A DNA stretch of 64,000 nt from Chrysoperla carnea (Eukaryota > Arthropoda > Insecta > Neuroptera > Chrysopidae): NCBI RefSeq assembly GCF_905475395.1, contig NC_058339.1, positions 42,603,172 through 42,667,171 on the forward strand, written 5' to 3'. Under the pieces are notes generated by a model. The model was not told where the DNA came from and ran no database searches. It worked only from the letters and a program-made list of their open reading frames with translations. Position numbers and translations under genes: made by a program. This document shows, one piece after another, positions 21,891-34,587 of this stretch (the first letter of the stretch is position 1; the number at the start of each line of letters is the position of its first letter).

Positions 21891-24800
21891 TTAAGCCTCA
21901 ATTAAATCAACATGAATTGGCGAAGGAAGTAAACCTTGAGGATATTCACCAAGTGTCATAGCATAAAGCCAACGAAGTTCTTGTGTACGATCAGTGCCTG
22001 CAATTGCATGACCAAACCATGGTGTAGATTTAGTACGTTTAGGTATTTTATTTTTTGGGAAAAATGTTATACACCAACGAGCATGAGGATTTCGTTTCGT
22101 TTCATAGCCCATGTACCAAACAATTTCTTCAATTTTCCATTCACCCAATTTAATAGAACACTAAAAAATAAACATTTAAAATTTTGTAATATGTATTTTA
22201 TTCCGACAAATATGGTATTTTCTAACTTACGTTTTTGTCCTTATAGTATGACAATTTTGCTTGGCTAAATTCAAACATATAATTTTTAAATGATTTTGAT
22301 TTATCATCAACATATTTTAGTTCACCGGACATTGCAATTGGACGTTGACTTTCTGTTGATAGTTCTTTAAATAACGTGTTCGGTCGTAAAACTAAACAAT
22401 TATCTTTACAATCAGTATTTTCCCAGTAACCCCATTGAAGCACAACATTTAATACTCGTTCAGTATAATGAATAGGACGATTTAATTGACCATTTAGCAC
22501 TGATTCTTCAACTTGAACTTCATGTGCAGGTAATTTCATTTTCGAACACAGTTCGCGGCAAATATCAAATGCTGTTTTATGTGGATTCAACTAAAAAAAA
22601 TTAAGCATATAAACTTAATAATTATATAAGTTTTGAAAATTATTCAAGTCGATAAATAATCTTACCGTAACATGATAACAATCGCCCGAATTAGGTGTAT
22701 TTAAATATATCCAAACTTGCAAATCTCCGGATGAAACTCTAGCTGCTGCACTATTCAAACTACTTTGATGGTATCGTAAAAGAACTGCTAACATAGTTTT
22801 CTCTTTTACAAGCTCTTCAGAAGTCATTGGCCATAATGAATTTTTTAATGAAATTAAATCAGCTATTACACCAATTTCATTTTTCGACCATTGCGTATTG
22901 TCATTATTCTAAAAGTAAAACTTAGAACATTAAAAAATTCATCCGTTATAAATAAAGCAAAACATGTCGGTTTGCATCGGTTTTTTAAAATGAAAGGGAA
23001 GCGTATATATAAATATTTAATATTATTTCCAGCGATTCCACATTATTGTCAGATTCCTACACATTTGTGGAAAAGAGCACATGGCTTTTAAATGGTTTAA
23101 AAGATTTTCATCAAACATAGCTTAGAGCCACTTGCATTAATTCACTTTCCAATAACAACAAGTGCAATCGGTTCATCAGTTTGGGAGCTACGATGCCACA
23201 AATGCATTTGTCAGGTTAAAAAGTTTTAAATTTTTATTTCCAAAAAAGGGTATATGATTTAGATGTAGTTGTGGAAATAAAAACAAAATAACCGGGTATT
23301 ATTTTCAATTAGTCACACAAGTTTAGTTTTAATAAAATAATTTTTTAGAATATGTTATCTATTTTAATTATTTATATAAATATTCTTGGAAAATTCGAAT
23401 TTGCAGTAAAAATAGCAAACAGTGATAAATACATAAATTATCACAAATAAAGGAAATAACATATTGAAGCAACGTGATTAACTTTTTAATTTTAAATACA
23501 AAAAATATATATACTACACCCACACTTTGTATTCATGGGCGTATAAAATTAATTTTAAAAGGGAGTGTTTTTGCAAGTTTTTATAAAAACACCACATTAA
23601 TAAATTAAAATTCCGTATATAATAGAAAGTACTATTATATATTACTATGATTGATAACTTTCTTTGTCTATTCAAATACGGTTGTAATTTTGAGACAATT
23701 ATCTTAGGGTCTTAAATTTTACAAACAATATTGGTTGTTTTAAGTTCAAACAGGAAATTGCAATTAAATGATTCCAGAAAATCTTGAGGGCGTTCAACTT
23801 TTTTGAACTTTTTATACCTTAAAGACTAATTTTTATAAAATATTACTTCAACTCAATCGGAATAAAATTTACCAAGTTACTGCTATAAATGGTCTCAAAT
23901 ATTACCTCACTTTTTTGACACTCAAAACTTTAACACAATAATTTTTAATTTTTTCGCACCAAAAATTTACATAAATTATGTTTGGAAATTTGCTTCAGCG
24001 CAAATTTTTGTCATTTAAAACAAATAAATAAAATGATACATAGTATTAATAATAAAATTTAACAAGTTACTGTTATATGCAAAAACTTTTTATTATACTA
24101 TTAAATTCGAAAAAATCGATCATTTCGCCTCATGGCCGCTGTGAGTTTCTAAAATTATAGGATGTTCTAAGAATTCTGTTTTATACATACATCAGCTAAC
24201 ATTAGCGTCGGTCCCCAAACTGTTGCTAAATTTGAAACCGACATTTGATTTCTTGCATGTTGGGTTTGAATGAAATGTAAATGAGACATTAATTTTTTTA
24301 TGGTTTGATATGTTATTGGTGGTAATTTTTCTAATAATTTCTTATACATTCCAACTTTTTCATCATTCGATTTCATTTCTGGAAACAACCCAAAATAAAT
24401 TATTATTTAAAATTATTTTTCATATTTCAATCAATTATGGCAAAACTTACCAGATATTTTACAAAAATATGGGTACAATTTTGTCGTTAAGGCTGGTTCT
24501 GGTAAATTTCTCATAAATCTTTTAAGTACGCATGCGACATCATGTTCACTACAACGATCCTTGGTAAGCTGCACAGCCCAAGCATCGTCACTAAATTCAG
24601 TTAACAAATCAGAAATTACTTTTCCAGAACCACTATGTCGATAAATTCCTTCAGACATGCTGCCATGAGCGTAAACAAAATTAATACATTTATCTACAAT
24701 CACTGGAATATTATCATTTGTAATTTGTTGTTGATCTAAGGCAGCACCATTGTTATGCGCAGCGCCACGTATGGCCTGCCGCCATGCGCAAGTATTACGC

Positions 24801-27800
24801 CGTAACGCGGATCTTATATACAAAGTTCCACCAACAGCACAATCTACAAGCATTTGTGGACCATTATCGTCGGCTTTAGGTCCATCTGATTCAGCATCTT
24901 GCAGTACTATAAATAAGAATTTCAAATTTTAATCAATTACTTCAATACAAAGTGACGTCGAAACAGATTTTTTTATTGTCCGTTTGCACGACACAAAATT
25001 AACTTGTTTCGAATAAAATTTGTTTGCTATTTTATTACAGATTATTTATTCATTATTTATTTTAGACTTTGTATTATGAATATCTCCTCATAATTGAGTT
25101 CAAATTAATAAAAATTTGCTGAGTGCAAACAACCTATTTTTGGGGTCATACTTTCATATAATCACTTACTTATACAACGAGCAGTTCTTAAATCAACATT
25201 TTTACGTTCACCTCCATCTTGAATATATACAAGTTCACGATTATGCAATAAAAGCCATGTACCCTTCCATGAACTGCTGGCACCTTCACGTAAATATACC
25301 CATCCAGCTCTACTAAAATCACTAACAAGGCTTATAGGAAATACTGCTGTTTGACTTTCCATTAATTTTTGCATCCATATTCGACGATCTGATAAATTCC
25401 TGGCACCCAACACATTTCGACTTCGTGGTCCTTTCAAACTTGTTGTAATTTCAAAACAATGAAATTCTTCTTCTTCGTTGCCAGATGGGCCTCTGTTTGG
25501 TAAATTTCTTTAAAAAAAAGTATACAATTAATTGCAACGCATTAAAATGTTTAGATGATCAAAGGGTTATCAAATAGATTTTATGAATAAAATCATTTAT
25601 AAATAAAATATAAACATTTTTTACCATCTGGATAATTATTAATAAAAATCAATAAATAAAATGGAAATATCTGTGTTTTTTATTGAACTGCTATCGTAGC
25701 ACTTTTTTGAATTCTTATTAAAATTATATTAGCTTATTAAATCATCTCGACGTCTGCGTATTACACAGGCGTATTATCAATTTTTTTCAGATAGATCATT
25801 GTTTGATTCACTGTATGTATAAATTTCTGAATCAATCGTAAAGTGAAATGTGGACAAAATGAGGATTAAATAGAAAATGTATCTATAGGTAATTCAGATT
25901 TAGAAGTGAAACTAGATCAAATAATTTAACTTTAAAACCTAATATCTTATACACTTTTTACTGTATCTACAAAAAGCGTATAAAATAGCTTATACCCGCC
26001 TTTTTTTGAAATCTGAATTGTCAATAATTATGCAATTATGTACTCGATACAGGTATGGAACATCGAAAGCTGTGGATTAAGCCCGGAAGCCACCCGTATC
26101 AGGAAATTATTAACAATCAAACATTTCGATTAATAAGTTTAATCCAAAATTACTTATTTATTTGGATTTTTAGAAATTAGGATTTCTAAAACGTGGCTTC
26201 ATTCTTTCAAAAGAAATGAAGCTACGATGCTTGAACTCAGCTTACGATAATAGATAATCATAATTCAAGGAGGTGGTAGGAAACGCCGACGCAAGCATTT
26301 TGATGTTATACATTCAGACATGCTCCTTCAGAGTAGTAGAAAATAAAAAAAGACTCCCCGAACTGTCTCAAATTTATGCCGAAACCATTGCTTCGAAGAA
26401 ATGTTTGGAACAGATGTTGTTAATATTTTTATGAGATATATTATTGAAATTTAAAGTTCTTTTCTTTCTCTAACAAACAGTTCTCGAATAGTTAGATTTA
26501 ATACTAAGAACGATTGTTTGAAACATTTTTTCCGAAAACGCAATTCATTCGGCATAAACTCGTAGCACCAATGAGCTTCTTTTCCGAACAAATATTCTAT
26601 AAAACATAATGCTTGTTTCGAATTACCCTAATATTCCCTTGAACCGTGGCGGATCTAGATTTCGTCCAGGAAGAGAGAGATTATTTTATCATCTTCATAT
26701 TTTTTTTTAGATTGTTGACATTTTTAACCATTTATTTTTAAGCTAAATTATATAAAACAACATATACAATAATCTGTACGGGGGGAGGTTTAAACCCGAA
26801 CGCCTCCCCCCGTAGATTTGACACTGTCATGAAATTTATTGTTTGAAATTTTGATTCATAATTCGGATTATGTTTTCTGTTTATATCATTAGTATGTAAA
26901 ACGAGCAAAAAATTATAAAAGTCTTAAATAATTCGAATAATACCTATAAGAAGCTCTTGAAATCTTCTCAGTTATTAATAAACATTTTTATGAGACACAT
27001 TAGAATAATGATAAAATCGCCTGCCTACCCAAAATGCAAGGTCAATGTAACATTTGACTGCATCAAAATAAACAAAAACATTTGTTCAAATGAACTAATC
27101 ATTTGAAAACAAAACAAATTGAGTTAAACCATTAAAAACGTTTTGTTTGATAAAATATGCGGTAAATATTATCATTTTTTCAGGTTCAAAATTCTATTTG
27201 TTATGAAAATAAATCATCATCACTAATAGAGTGATGTACTTTTCCATTAAATAAATTATTAAGTTGGCGTTTAATTGCACTTAATGCGATGCTGTTTAAA
27301 AAAATTATATTTTGTTAATTAACCAATTCCATTGAATATACACGAAAATAAATTGCATAGCGTACGTAGCAAGGCTACGTAATTAATTAATTAATTCAAT
27401 TTTGAAACAATTAATGAATTTATTTTATCAATTTTAATGGTGTGTATTTTTATTTTTTTCAATAAATAAAATAATATTTTTATTAAACCAATTATTTTAA
27501 AATTTACAAAACTTGATCCATCGGGAGTTTTAATCGTGCTAATAATAGAGAAGAAAACCTAGCGTGGATTCGAAATTTTTGTTAATATAAATGTAGATTA
27601 AATATGACATTTTTTCCTAAAATAAGGGTAAATTAATTTATAATTTACCGACATATGTTCATTCATAGAGGAAAATTCTGCTCAACTAGTTGTAAATAAA
27701 TTTTACTCTTCGGCTACCTGTTGATTGAATATATTAACATTTTTTAATAGGTAAGTGACTAAAGAAAAATTATCAATAATTTAAGTCAGCTTTATCGCAC

Positions 27801-30800
27801 CCCATTAAAATATTCGTTGAATTAAATACTATAAACCTACACAGAAACATAAATCGGGTTTTTTATCCTAATGTATCATGTACCATAATAGATAATAGGT
27901 ATGAGTTTCCTGCGCTGTCCTGCGTAAATTAATTATTCTGATTTACAAAAACTATTGCAGTCTTTTGTGCAGCTTGAATTATCTTATAAAAGATTTATTT
28001 CTTAGATTATTGACTTTATTTATTTCCTTGTTTTGCATCTGTTTGACTAGCAGGTCAATTGTCAATTCTATAGTACAATTAATACGATTATGAAGTAGGT
28101 TCCTAAACATTAAAAATAAAACTTTTAGCCAATAATTAACCCAAATCAGCCTTAATGATAATAATAAAACCTATTCCCCCTTCCTCTTTACGGATTTGTT
28201 AACAATATTAAATCGTTTAGTGGTGCCAAATTTAGGTACAGGTCGTTTACAATGAAATGAGATCGAATCCGAAAGAATACAGATGTATTATAATGTATAT
28301 GTCCATTTAAATCTAAAATCTCTATCGTACATTGTCATTTCAATAATTCAGTTTGAACGATCTATACTGAATGTCCTTAGCTCAGAGCTTGCACCGGGAA
28401 TTAATGAAATCAATAAGCAACCTAAATCGTGTAAGCAAGCGGCTACTAAGTATGAACAAATTTCAGCACATGAACAGTCCTTAAGAAAAAAGATAATTTG
28501 TCAGCTTAATTTTTGTTTATGTATTTCACATTTAGTGATATTTAGTAACCACTCACCAAATACAAAGTGTCTTAAAATTTTACAAAAAAAAAATATTAAT
28601 TCTTTTAGCAGACTATTTAGACATACTTAAAGTTGTACTTCGAAAATTTCCAAATTAAATTTTTAACTTTTATTTTTTAAAACTGTGCCTGCCTATTTTC
28701 TATTTTGCTTCCGCGTTAAAAAATTTATTAATCTAACAGTGAAAATTTTTACTGAAAAGTGAATAAATGAAACTTATGTTAACTCATAATGAATGAAAAG
28801 TTAAAAGCTTTTAATACATTGTTAAAATCATTCTAATTAATTAACTGATTCTTAAAAATCATTTTAACTCATTTTCTATCATAATATTTATTTCCAGACT
28901 GAATTCATCGAACTTAAAACGAACTCTTCTCATTCCTTTATAGGCGGAAGTTACTTATTAAAATGCCATGTTATAAATCATCTATTTTGTAAATACTGAA
29001 CTTTTTTGAATAAACGTTGAATTAGTTTATTAAAATCATGAATCATAATCGGAATTATATTTGTAAAGTCAAAAATTTCTAAAAAATAGGTTGACCTAAT
29101 TCATTATCCCAAATGGCATATTCTGGCATAAAATTTTACAAATTCAACAATATTTAATGTTAAAACCCATGTTGTTTATTGGTTGAGATTATTTTGGTTA
29201 AATACTACCATTTGGGATAATGAATTAGGTCACCCAAATCTGTTTCTGTTTTACTCTCTTTAACCCGAAAGCTGGGTACGTTTTAGGTTTTAGAAATACA
29301 ATGTGCTTAACACAGAGCTGTTTCCACGGACTTCAATTTTAATGAACATTACAGTTGTTTTTATCTAACAAAAGTTTTTTATCTTAAGTGACATAATTAA
29401 AGTTAATGTATGAATTATTTTTAACGAGTTTAAACCTTTTGTACTCTCCCAGCAGACATAATAACATGTTCTAAGCTTGACATATGGTATTTCTTTTTGA
29501 GACACCTTATACATTATATAAATAGACAATGAACTCTTTAGTTTTTTTTATCAGTGAAATAGCTGATGCGAAATAAAACATATTACTCATACTAAAATTT
29601 AAAAAATTTCAATGAAATATTAACATACTAATTAACAAAATATTCGTATTAAATAAAAATATAATAATATAATACTTACATAATACGATTTTGTGAAATA
29701 AGTTGAACACTTAAAATATGCTCAACATTGATGGTTTCTTTGATAACTTTCAGCGTATTATCATTATAACATGTCAATTTACCATTACCAAGATAACACC
29801 ATCTTGGATTAACATCACCGAACAGATCTTCTACGCCACCACTACGTCCAAATTTTATCATAAAACCTTGATGTGTAACAATTGTTTGTCCACTAGCCGA
29901 AGGTTTGTCAGTCATTTTTAATTTAACATCATCTTTACCACGAAAACTACGCCTAGTAATGTTTCTAGAATTATCAGGAACTAATTTTTGAATTACACCA
30001 GACAGTCTTTGTTTCATCCAATTTGTTTTTTCCGTACTCTTTTCAATTTTTTCTGGTGATACATTTAATGTTTCCTTTGTTGTCGAATTTGAATCCGGTG
30101 TTGGTATAAACCATTTGGTTGAAGGTACTTGATCCATTTCGGATGGTAATGAATCAAAACGTTTTGGGGGTGTTGGTGGATTTAATACATCTCCAGATTC
30201 AGATTCATCATCTGATAGAGACCAATCGTGATTTTCATTGCTTGTATATGTTGTAGTTCCGTATGTATCGCCTTGTAAAATTGATTCCAGAAATGACAAA
30301 TCATTGCTGGAATCATCCGATAATGGTGGTAAATTATTTAATGGATCAAATTCAAAGATCATACTATCAGTAATTTTACTTGATTGTGGAGTTGTTGGTT
30401 TTTCTTGATCTCTTTTCACTGGTTGTGGTTGTAAAATATGATTTTCATAAAGTGTATTCTGCACAGAAATACTGCTAATTTCACTTAAGCGAAGAATATT
30501 CATTTTTGAAAAATCTTCTTTAAAACTTTGATTCGATAATTTACGATCTTTTCTCTCTGGTCGTGGTGGTGGCTCGTCATTTTCCTTTTCATCTTCTTTT
30601 TCATTTTCATGTTCTTGAATAATTGAATCATTAGCATATATACTTTCATCTTCTGGTATTGAATCGCAATTTTGGTTTCGATTAACTGAATCGTAAAAGG
30701 ACCACGATTCAGACCGATGTAAATGATGACTAGAATCAACTTTTGGAGCACATGTTTTATCACTATCCGAATCGCTGCCATGTGCTTGAGCATAGCTTAA

Positions 30801-31580
30801 CAAACTAATACCGTCAGGAAATATTTCTTCATAGTTTAATCGATCAGATAAAGATACAGAATTTAGGGTACCGCCACAACTACTAGAACTTCCTGAAGCA
30901 TTTGCAGATTGTGGTTCATCATATAAACTCTCATCAGGTAAAGGAGGTGGTGGCATTAATGGTGGTGGAAAACTAGGTGGTTCTGAATAGGTTTCATCGT
31001 CAATATCATTAACTGGATATTCGATTTGTTTTTTCTTTTTCTTTTCTAATGTAAGTGGTGATTGAAACGATATACCTTCAAATATTTCTGAAGATGGAGG
31101 TAACGATTGTGTTTTTTCTGGCGCGGATGGAATATCTGGTGTAATTGATCCATCGCGATGTAATGATCCAAAATGTTTGGCAACATTTTTTTTCACACAC
31201 AAATGTGCATTTCTTGCAGACTCAATAACAGCTCGTTTTTTCTCTTGCACTCTATCCGTAATATCACCACTAATTTGTTTTGAATGTTCTATCACAGACT
31301 TTTTACGTTCTTGCACTTTTTCTGTAAAATCTTCACTAATTTGTTTAGATGTTTCAATGACACTTTTCTTTTTTACGTTAAATTCATCTTTAAGCGTATT
31401 AAAAAATCCAGAATTAGGTGAACTGGACATGTTGTCTGTTACAGATGAACTGTTTGACGATGATGAATCAACTGCAGTATCATTTGTTGTAGATAATTTT
31501 TGTGTTCTTGGTAAGGGTATTGGTTTCTTCCCAATGTCCAGTTGTCGAGTGCGAGGTTTCGGAACTGGTGTACTACTCAT
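21891..31580 (-). CDS. RhoGAP15B: RhoGAP15B/ARAP-like Rho GTPase-activating protein, 7 coding exons, 1251 aa
   Basis: Coding exons in transcript order are 31580-29680, 25507-25170, 24906-24451, 24378-24191, 22908-22666, 22590-22231 and 22160-21891. All are GT-AG, phases agree, and the total is 1252 codons with TAA. I chose ATG 31580 (MSSTPVPKPR); the frame is open further upstream but without an ATG. Residues 1-560 are disordered, with PxxxPR motifs (PVPKPR, PIPLPR) that suit CD2AP/CIN85-type SH3 domains, a polyproline stretch, and YDEP/YSEP tyrosines that could be SH2 sites. Next come PH1 (about 565-686), PH2 (about 700-800), RhoGAP (about 813-985), an RA domain (about 1018-1115) and a final PH (about 1130-1235). 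The RhoGAP arginine finger is Arg836 in EGIYRHSGS, and Asn948 lies in NLATVWGPTL, so it should be catalytically active on Rho-family GTPases. The order matches ARAP proteins minus SAM, ArfGAP and ankyrin repeats, as in Drosophila RhoGAP15B. Confidence 0.93.
23130..23215 (-). repeat. Dispersed repeat family B, inverted fragment
   Basis: The reverse complement reads TGTGGCATCGTAGCTCCCAA, then ACTGATGAACCGATTG, matching the GGCACC/TAGCTCCTAAACGGATGAACC part of the copies at 43600 and 60570. It lies in an intron of the RhoGAP15B-like gene. Confidence 0.6.
26640..26825. repeat. Dispersed repeat, related to 59520-59650
   Basis: Both loci share a GTGGCGGATC-type end (CCGTGGCGGATC at 26646; reverse form GAATCCGCCACTG at 59638-59650), a GATTATTTTATCAT/GTTATTTTATCAT block and TTAAACTATATAAAA-like sequence. 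This one also has a G-run/C-run pair (ACGGGGGGAGG with CCTCCCCCCGT at about 26778-26814). The class is unknown. Confidence 0.5.
29089..29235. mobile_element. MITE, about 147 bp, with ~27-bp terminal inverted repeats
   Basis: GGTTGACCTAATTCATTATC, continuing CCAAATGG (29089-29116), is mirrored by CCATTTGGGATAATGAATTA, continuing GGTCACCC (29208-29235), with one mismatch. The interior is AT-rich and non-coding. It lies in intron 1 of the RhoGAP15B-like gene. Confidence 0.8.
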
Positions 31581-34103
31581 TGTTCTTCTTTTGTAGAAAA
31601 GAAAATACTTGATTTTATCCAAGGTCCACCATTGTTTATTTTTGCACTATTTTATATCTAAACTTATTAATATTTATTATATTAAATGGTAATTATAAAA
31701 ACAAAAGAGAACTAGAAACAATTGTTTATAACTCACATGCCAGTTTGATGTTGAATAAGAGAGGTCCACAGACTCACAATGAATCAGATCAATTAATGAA
31801 TCATTCTATTTGAATGTAAGTGAACTGAGGGTTTCCATTCATTTTAATAACACTTTAATACATTCTATTAATTTCAATCAATTTAATATACATTTTTAAT
31901 ATTTATCTAGTTTAGTTAAAAACTTATCAGACAATTTAACTTACAAAAAAATATGATATATTTATAATATTATTATCTTTACATAATTATGTGTCATTAT
32001 TTTTGTTTTAAGTAAAGTTTACTCAGTATGTGAGTATATTCCACACATACATAATATATACATATAACATATAAATGCTGGCGTCCTTGGCAAACTGACT
32101 TAGCTGTAATCGGAATCATATTCAAACTGTTATTATATGTCTATCTCATTTTAATTTATTTAGAAAGTGAAATAGGATGGGGTAATTGTGATGATTAATT
32201 TTTTTTTGAGCATACAATTATTTCTCTCAAAATAAGAGATTGCATTGATGCATTTATCAGTTTTATGGGTTTTATTTAAGTTGATATCATGTCAAGATTC
32301 TATTGAATAATGTGCGCATGTCGCAAATCAAAATATCGCTGATCTTTAAATAATAAAATATTAAGAAAACGTTAGGAAAAATAATAAGAAAGGTCAATTC
32401 CAAGGAAAACAATATCTGAACTCCGTAATGACCACATTCGGAATTCGGCTAAGAAGATTGAGGATAAAAAACCATACCAAGGTCTTTTTCGTACCATTTA
32501 CGAAAAAAAGCTTTGTTGCATGCATATGAAAGTCTACTCACCTAAGAATAAGCCGTTTATAAAAAAGCATGAATTCGTGTTTTCGAATTCTACCATATAT
32601 TCAATATTACGGTAATTAAAATCCGCCATTTTCTTAGAAAAATTTGTTATCATTTTTTGTCTATGTTTTAATTAACCGATTTTAGGCTGCCTCCAAAACA
32701 ATCAATAATTAGTAATCGCTTTAATGTTATTCGTCTGAGATTCACTCAATTTTTATGGTTATTAATCAAAAAGTCTGACTTTCGTCAAGTTTACCTATTC
32801 ATAAAAGCATTCAAAATAGTTTTTTGATAATTCCCAAGCTTATTAATCCTCCATTTAGACATAATAATCGAACTACACGATCGTTTACAAACAGTACGTT
32901 GAAGCATAAAGTGCATTTACTTTTCTTTTATTGGTGTTTTTTATCAATTTTATTTAGATCTAAATGTTTCAATATTTATTATTTAGCTTAGTTTATTTTA
33001 ATTTGAAGATAATAATTATTTTTTATTATCGCCATAATTTTCGTCAGTTGTATGAATGATTTCTTTCTTATCTGTTCACTTCTTATATAGATTTTATTAT
33101 TTTCTGTGATAATTTTTTATTGCGGTTTCATTTGGTGATGATAATTTGGTTCACCGAGAACTCATCTAAATAGTATCTTTGTTGTTTTTTTATCAACACT
33201 AATATTATGCGATGATAAATAAAAATACTACAATCTTACAAAAGTAGTTAACAATTTTGTAAGAAAATAATATAAACAAATAATCAATAAACTACCTGTT
33301 TTTATTCCTTCTAGCCAAGTATATCATTTTTTTCCATTTCGTTAAAACTTGCTATCACCACAAGTGCAGCTATCACTAGTCTTATCATCACATCATTGAT
33401 ATTTTTTTAGACGCGGTGTTAAAATACAATAAATTTTGTTCGCCAATCAATCATACTGAAAATATTTTGACAGCTCTAAAAATGACGGTATAATTTTAGG
33501 TACTGCTTTTCTATGAAATATAATTACATTTCTGTGAAATATAAAAATTAAACTTAATTGACTGTGATTCTCAACGCGATTCTCGTTAATAAGCAAAACT
33601 TGCCTAAAAAGCATTTATGAGAAATTCAACCACCACAATTAAAATTCCCTCATAGACAAAGTTAGGTAAATTCCCTTATAGTCTCAGATTTACTTGGTAT
33701 TTTTGGTAGGTACCTAGAGTAATTTTATGAAAATTCCCAATTTAAAAAACAACCATTTCTTTCTAACCATGTAAACTAATATATGTTTTTTTTTCCTTCT
33801 TGTTTTGTCTATTTTTTTCCAATTTTCCGGATCATTTTTTCCTAAATCCCTTTTTCACAGTTATGAAACGGCCGACTAGACTCACAGACATATACATTTA
33901 TGTTTAAAGTCTGTGTCTATACCTCCTTCCTATTGCCTAAACTAACAAAATTTACAGGAAAATATTTTTATATATTAATTTAATGCTTTGCCTCAAATGG
34001 AAATCTTGTAATTTTCATTCAAAATTACTGATTTAAAAATAATTTTCAAAATTACTGGTCTAAAAATATTAAGCAATAAAAAAGAAGAAAGTAAAAGATT
34101 AGT

Positions 34104-34587
34104 TATTCGCACCGTGAGTGAGTTTGGAGGCGTTTTCATGGTAACGACACACTACTTTAATTATAGAATTGTATGGGTGCATATATAATTGTATGGATTG
34201 CATTTATGACTTTTGAAAATTGAAAATTTAATATTATGTCTCACAAATTTAAATAAATAATTATGATTTTCACTGGAAGCGCTGAAATCGATTTTATTGT
34301 CCCTACCGTGGATGTTATAAAGAAGGATAACGATCGCAATAGAAAATATTGTCCCCAAAATATGGACAAAATAAGTGAGGCGCTGGGATCGCTAAGTTGT
34401 CTCATTAAATGCGGGCTGTTGTGCGCTAATATACTACTTACCGACGACAGCGCGGCTGGTGGCTGCAAAATGAACTATAAATTCTACAAATTTTCAGGGA
34501 CAGGTGCGTCAATGCTTTAGTACTAGAGATCGTTCTCCTTCTTTATAACCTCCATGGTCCCTACCATGACTACGCACACAACGAATA
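34104..34587. mobile_element. Dispersed repeat family A, copy 3 (interrupted by a nested MITE)
   Basis: It begins TATTCGCACCGTG and ends CATGACTACGCACACAACGAATA, which are loosely inverted relative to each other. The interior has ACTACTTTAATTATAGAATT, GTATGG(A/G)TGCATATATAATTG and CACTGGAAGCGCTG blocks shared with 14922-15327, 2665-3048 and 53446-53528. It is broken at 34308 by a 249-bp insertion. Confidence 0.8.
34308..34556. mobile_element. 249-bp MITE nested in family A, 9-bp target-site duplication
   Basis: GTCCCTACC occurs exactly at 34299-34307 and again at 34557-34565, while the uninterrupted copy at 14922-15327 has it once. The insert has terminal inverted repeats of about 28 bp: GGATGTTATAAAGAAGGATA at the left and, reverse-complemented, GGAGGTTATAAAGAAGGAGA at the right. 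A 9-bp duplication is characteristic of Mutator-like elements (also seen in Merlin-like ones), but without a transposase the superfamily is only suggested. Its base composition is richer in G+C than its surroundings. Confidence 0.88.

Larger units (their letters stand above)
25508..29679 (-). other. Intron 1 of the RhoGAP15B-like gene (4.2 kb)
   Basis: The donor is GTAAGT at 29679-29674 and the acceptor AG at 25509-25508. The intron splits PH1. It contains a 147-bp inverted-repeat MITE at 29089-29235 and a patch at 26640-26825 related to 59520-59650. A 115-codon plus-strand ORF at 28283-28630 has no recognisable homology and is not called. Confidence 0.7.

Noticed and set aside
28283-28630. 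115-codon ORF in intron 1 of the RhoGAP15B-like gene
   Set aside because: No recognisable motif, no splice or promoter context, on the strand opposite to the host gene, and with composition typical of random AT-rich ORFs.
31177-31596. 139-codon ORF antisense to RhoGAP15B-like exon 1
   Set aside because: It is the shadow of a long conserved coding exon; the hydrophobic residues come from reading Glu/Lys codons backwards.
34263-34520. 85-codon plus-strand ORF with a relatively GC-rich centre
   Set aside because: It spans the junction between the family A repeat and the nested MITE, so it is a chimera of two non-coding elements.
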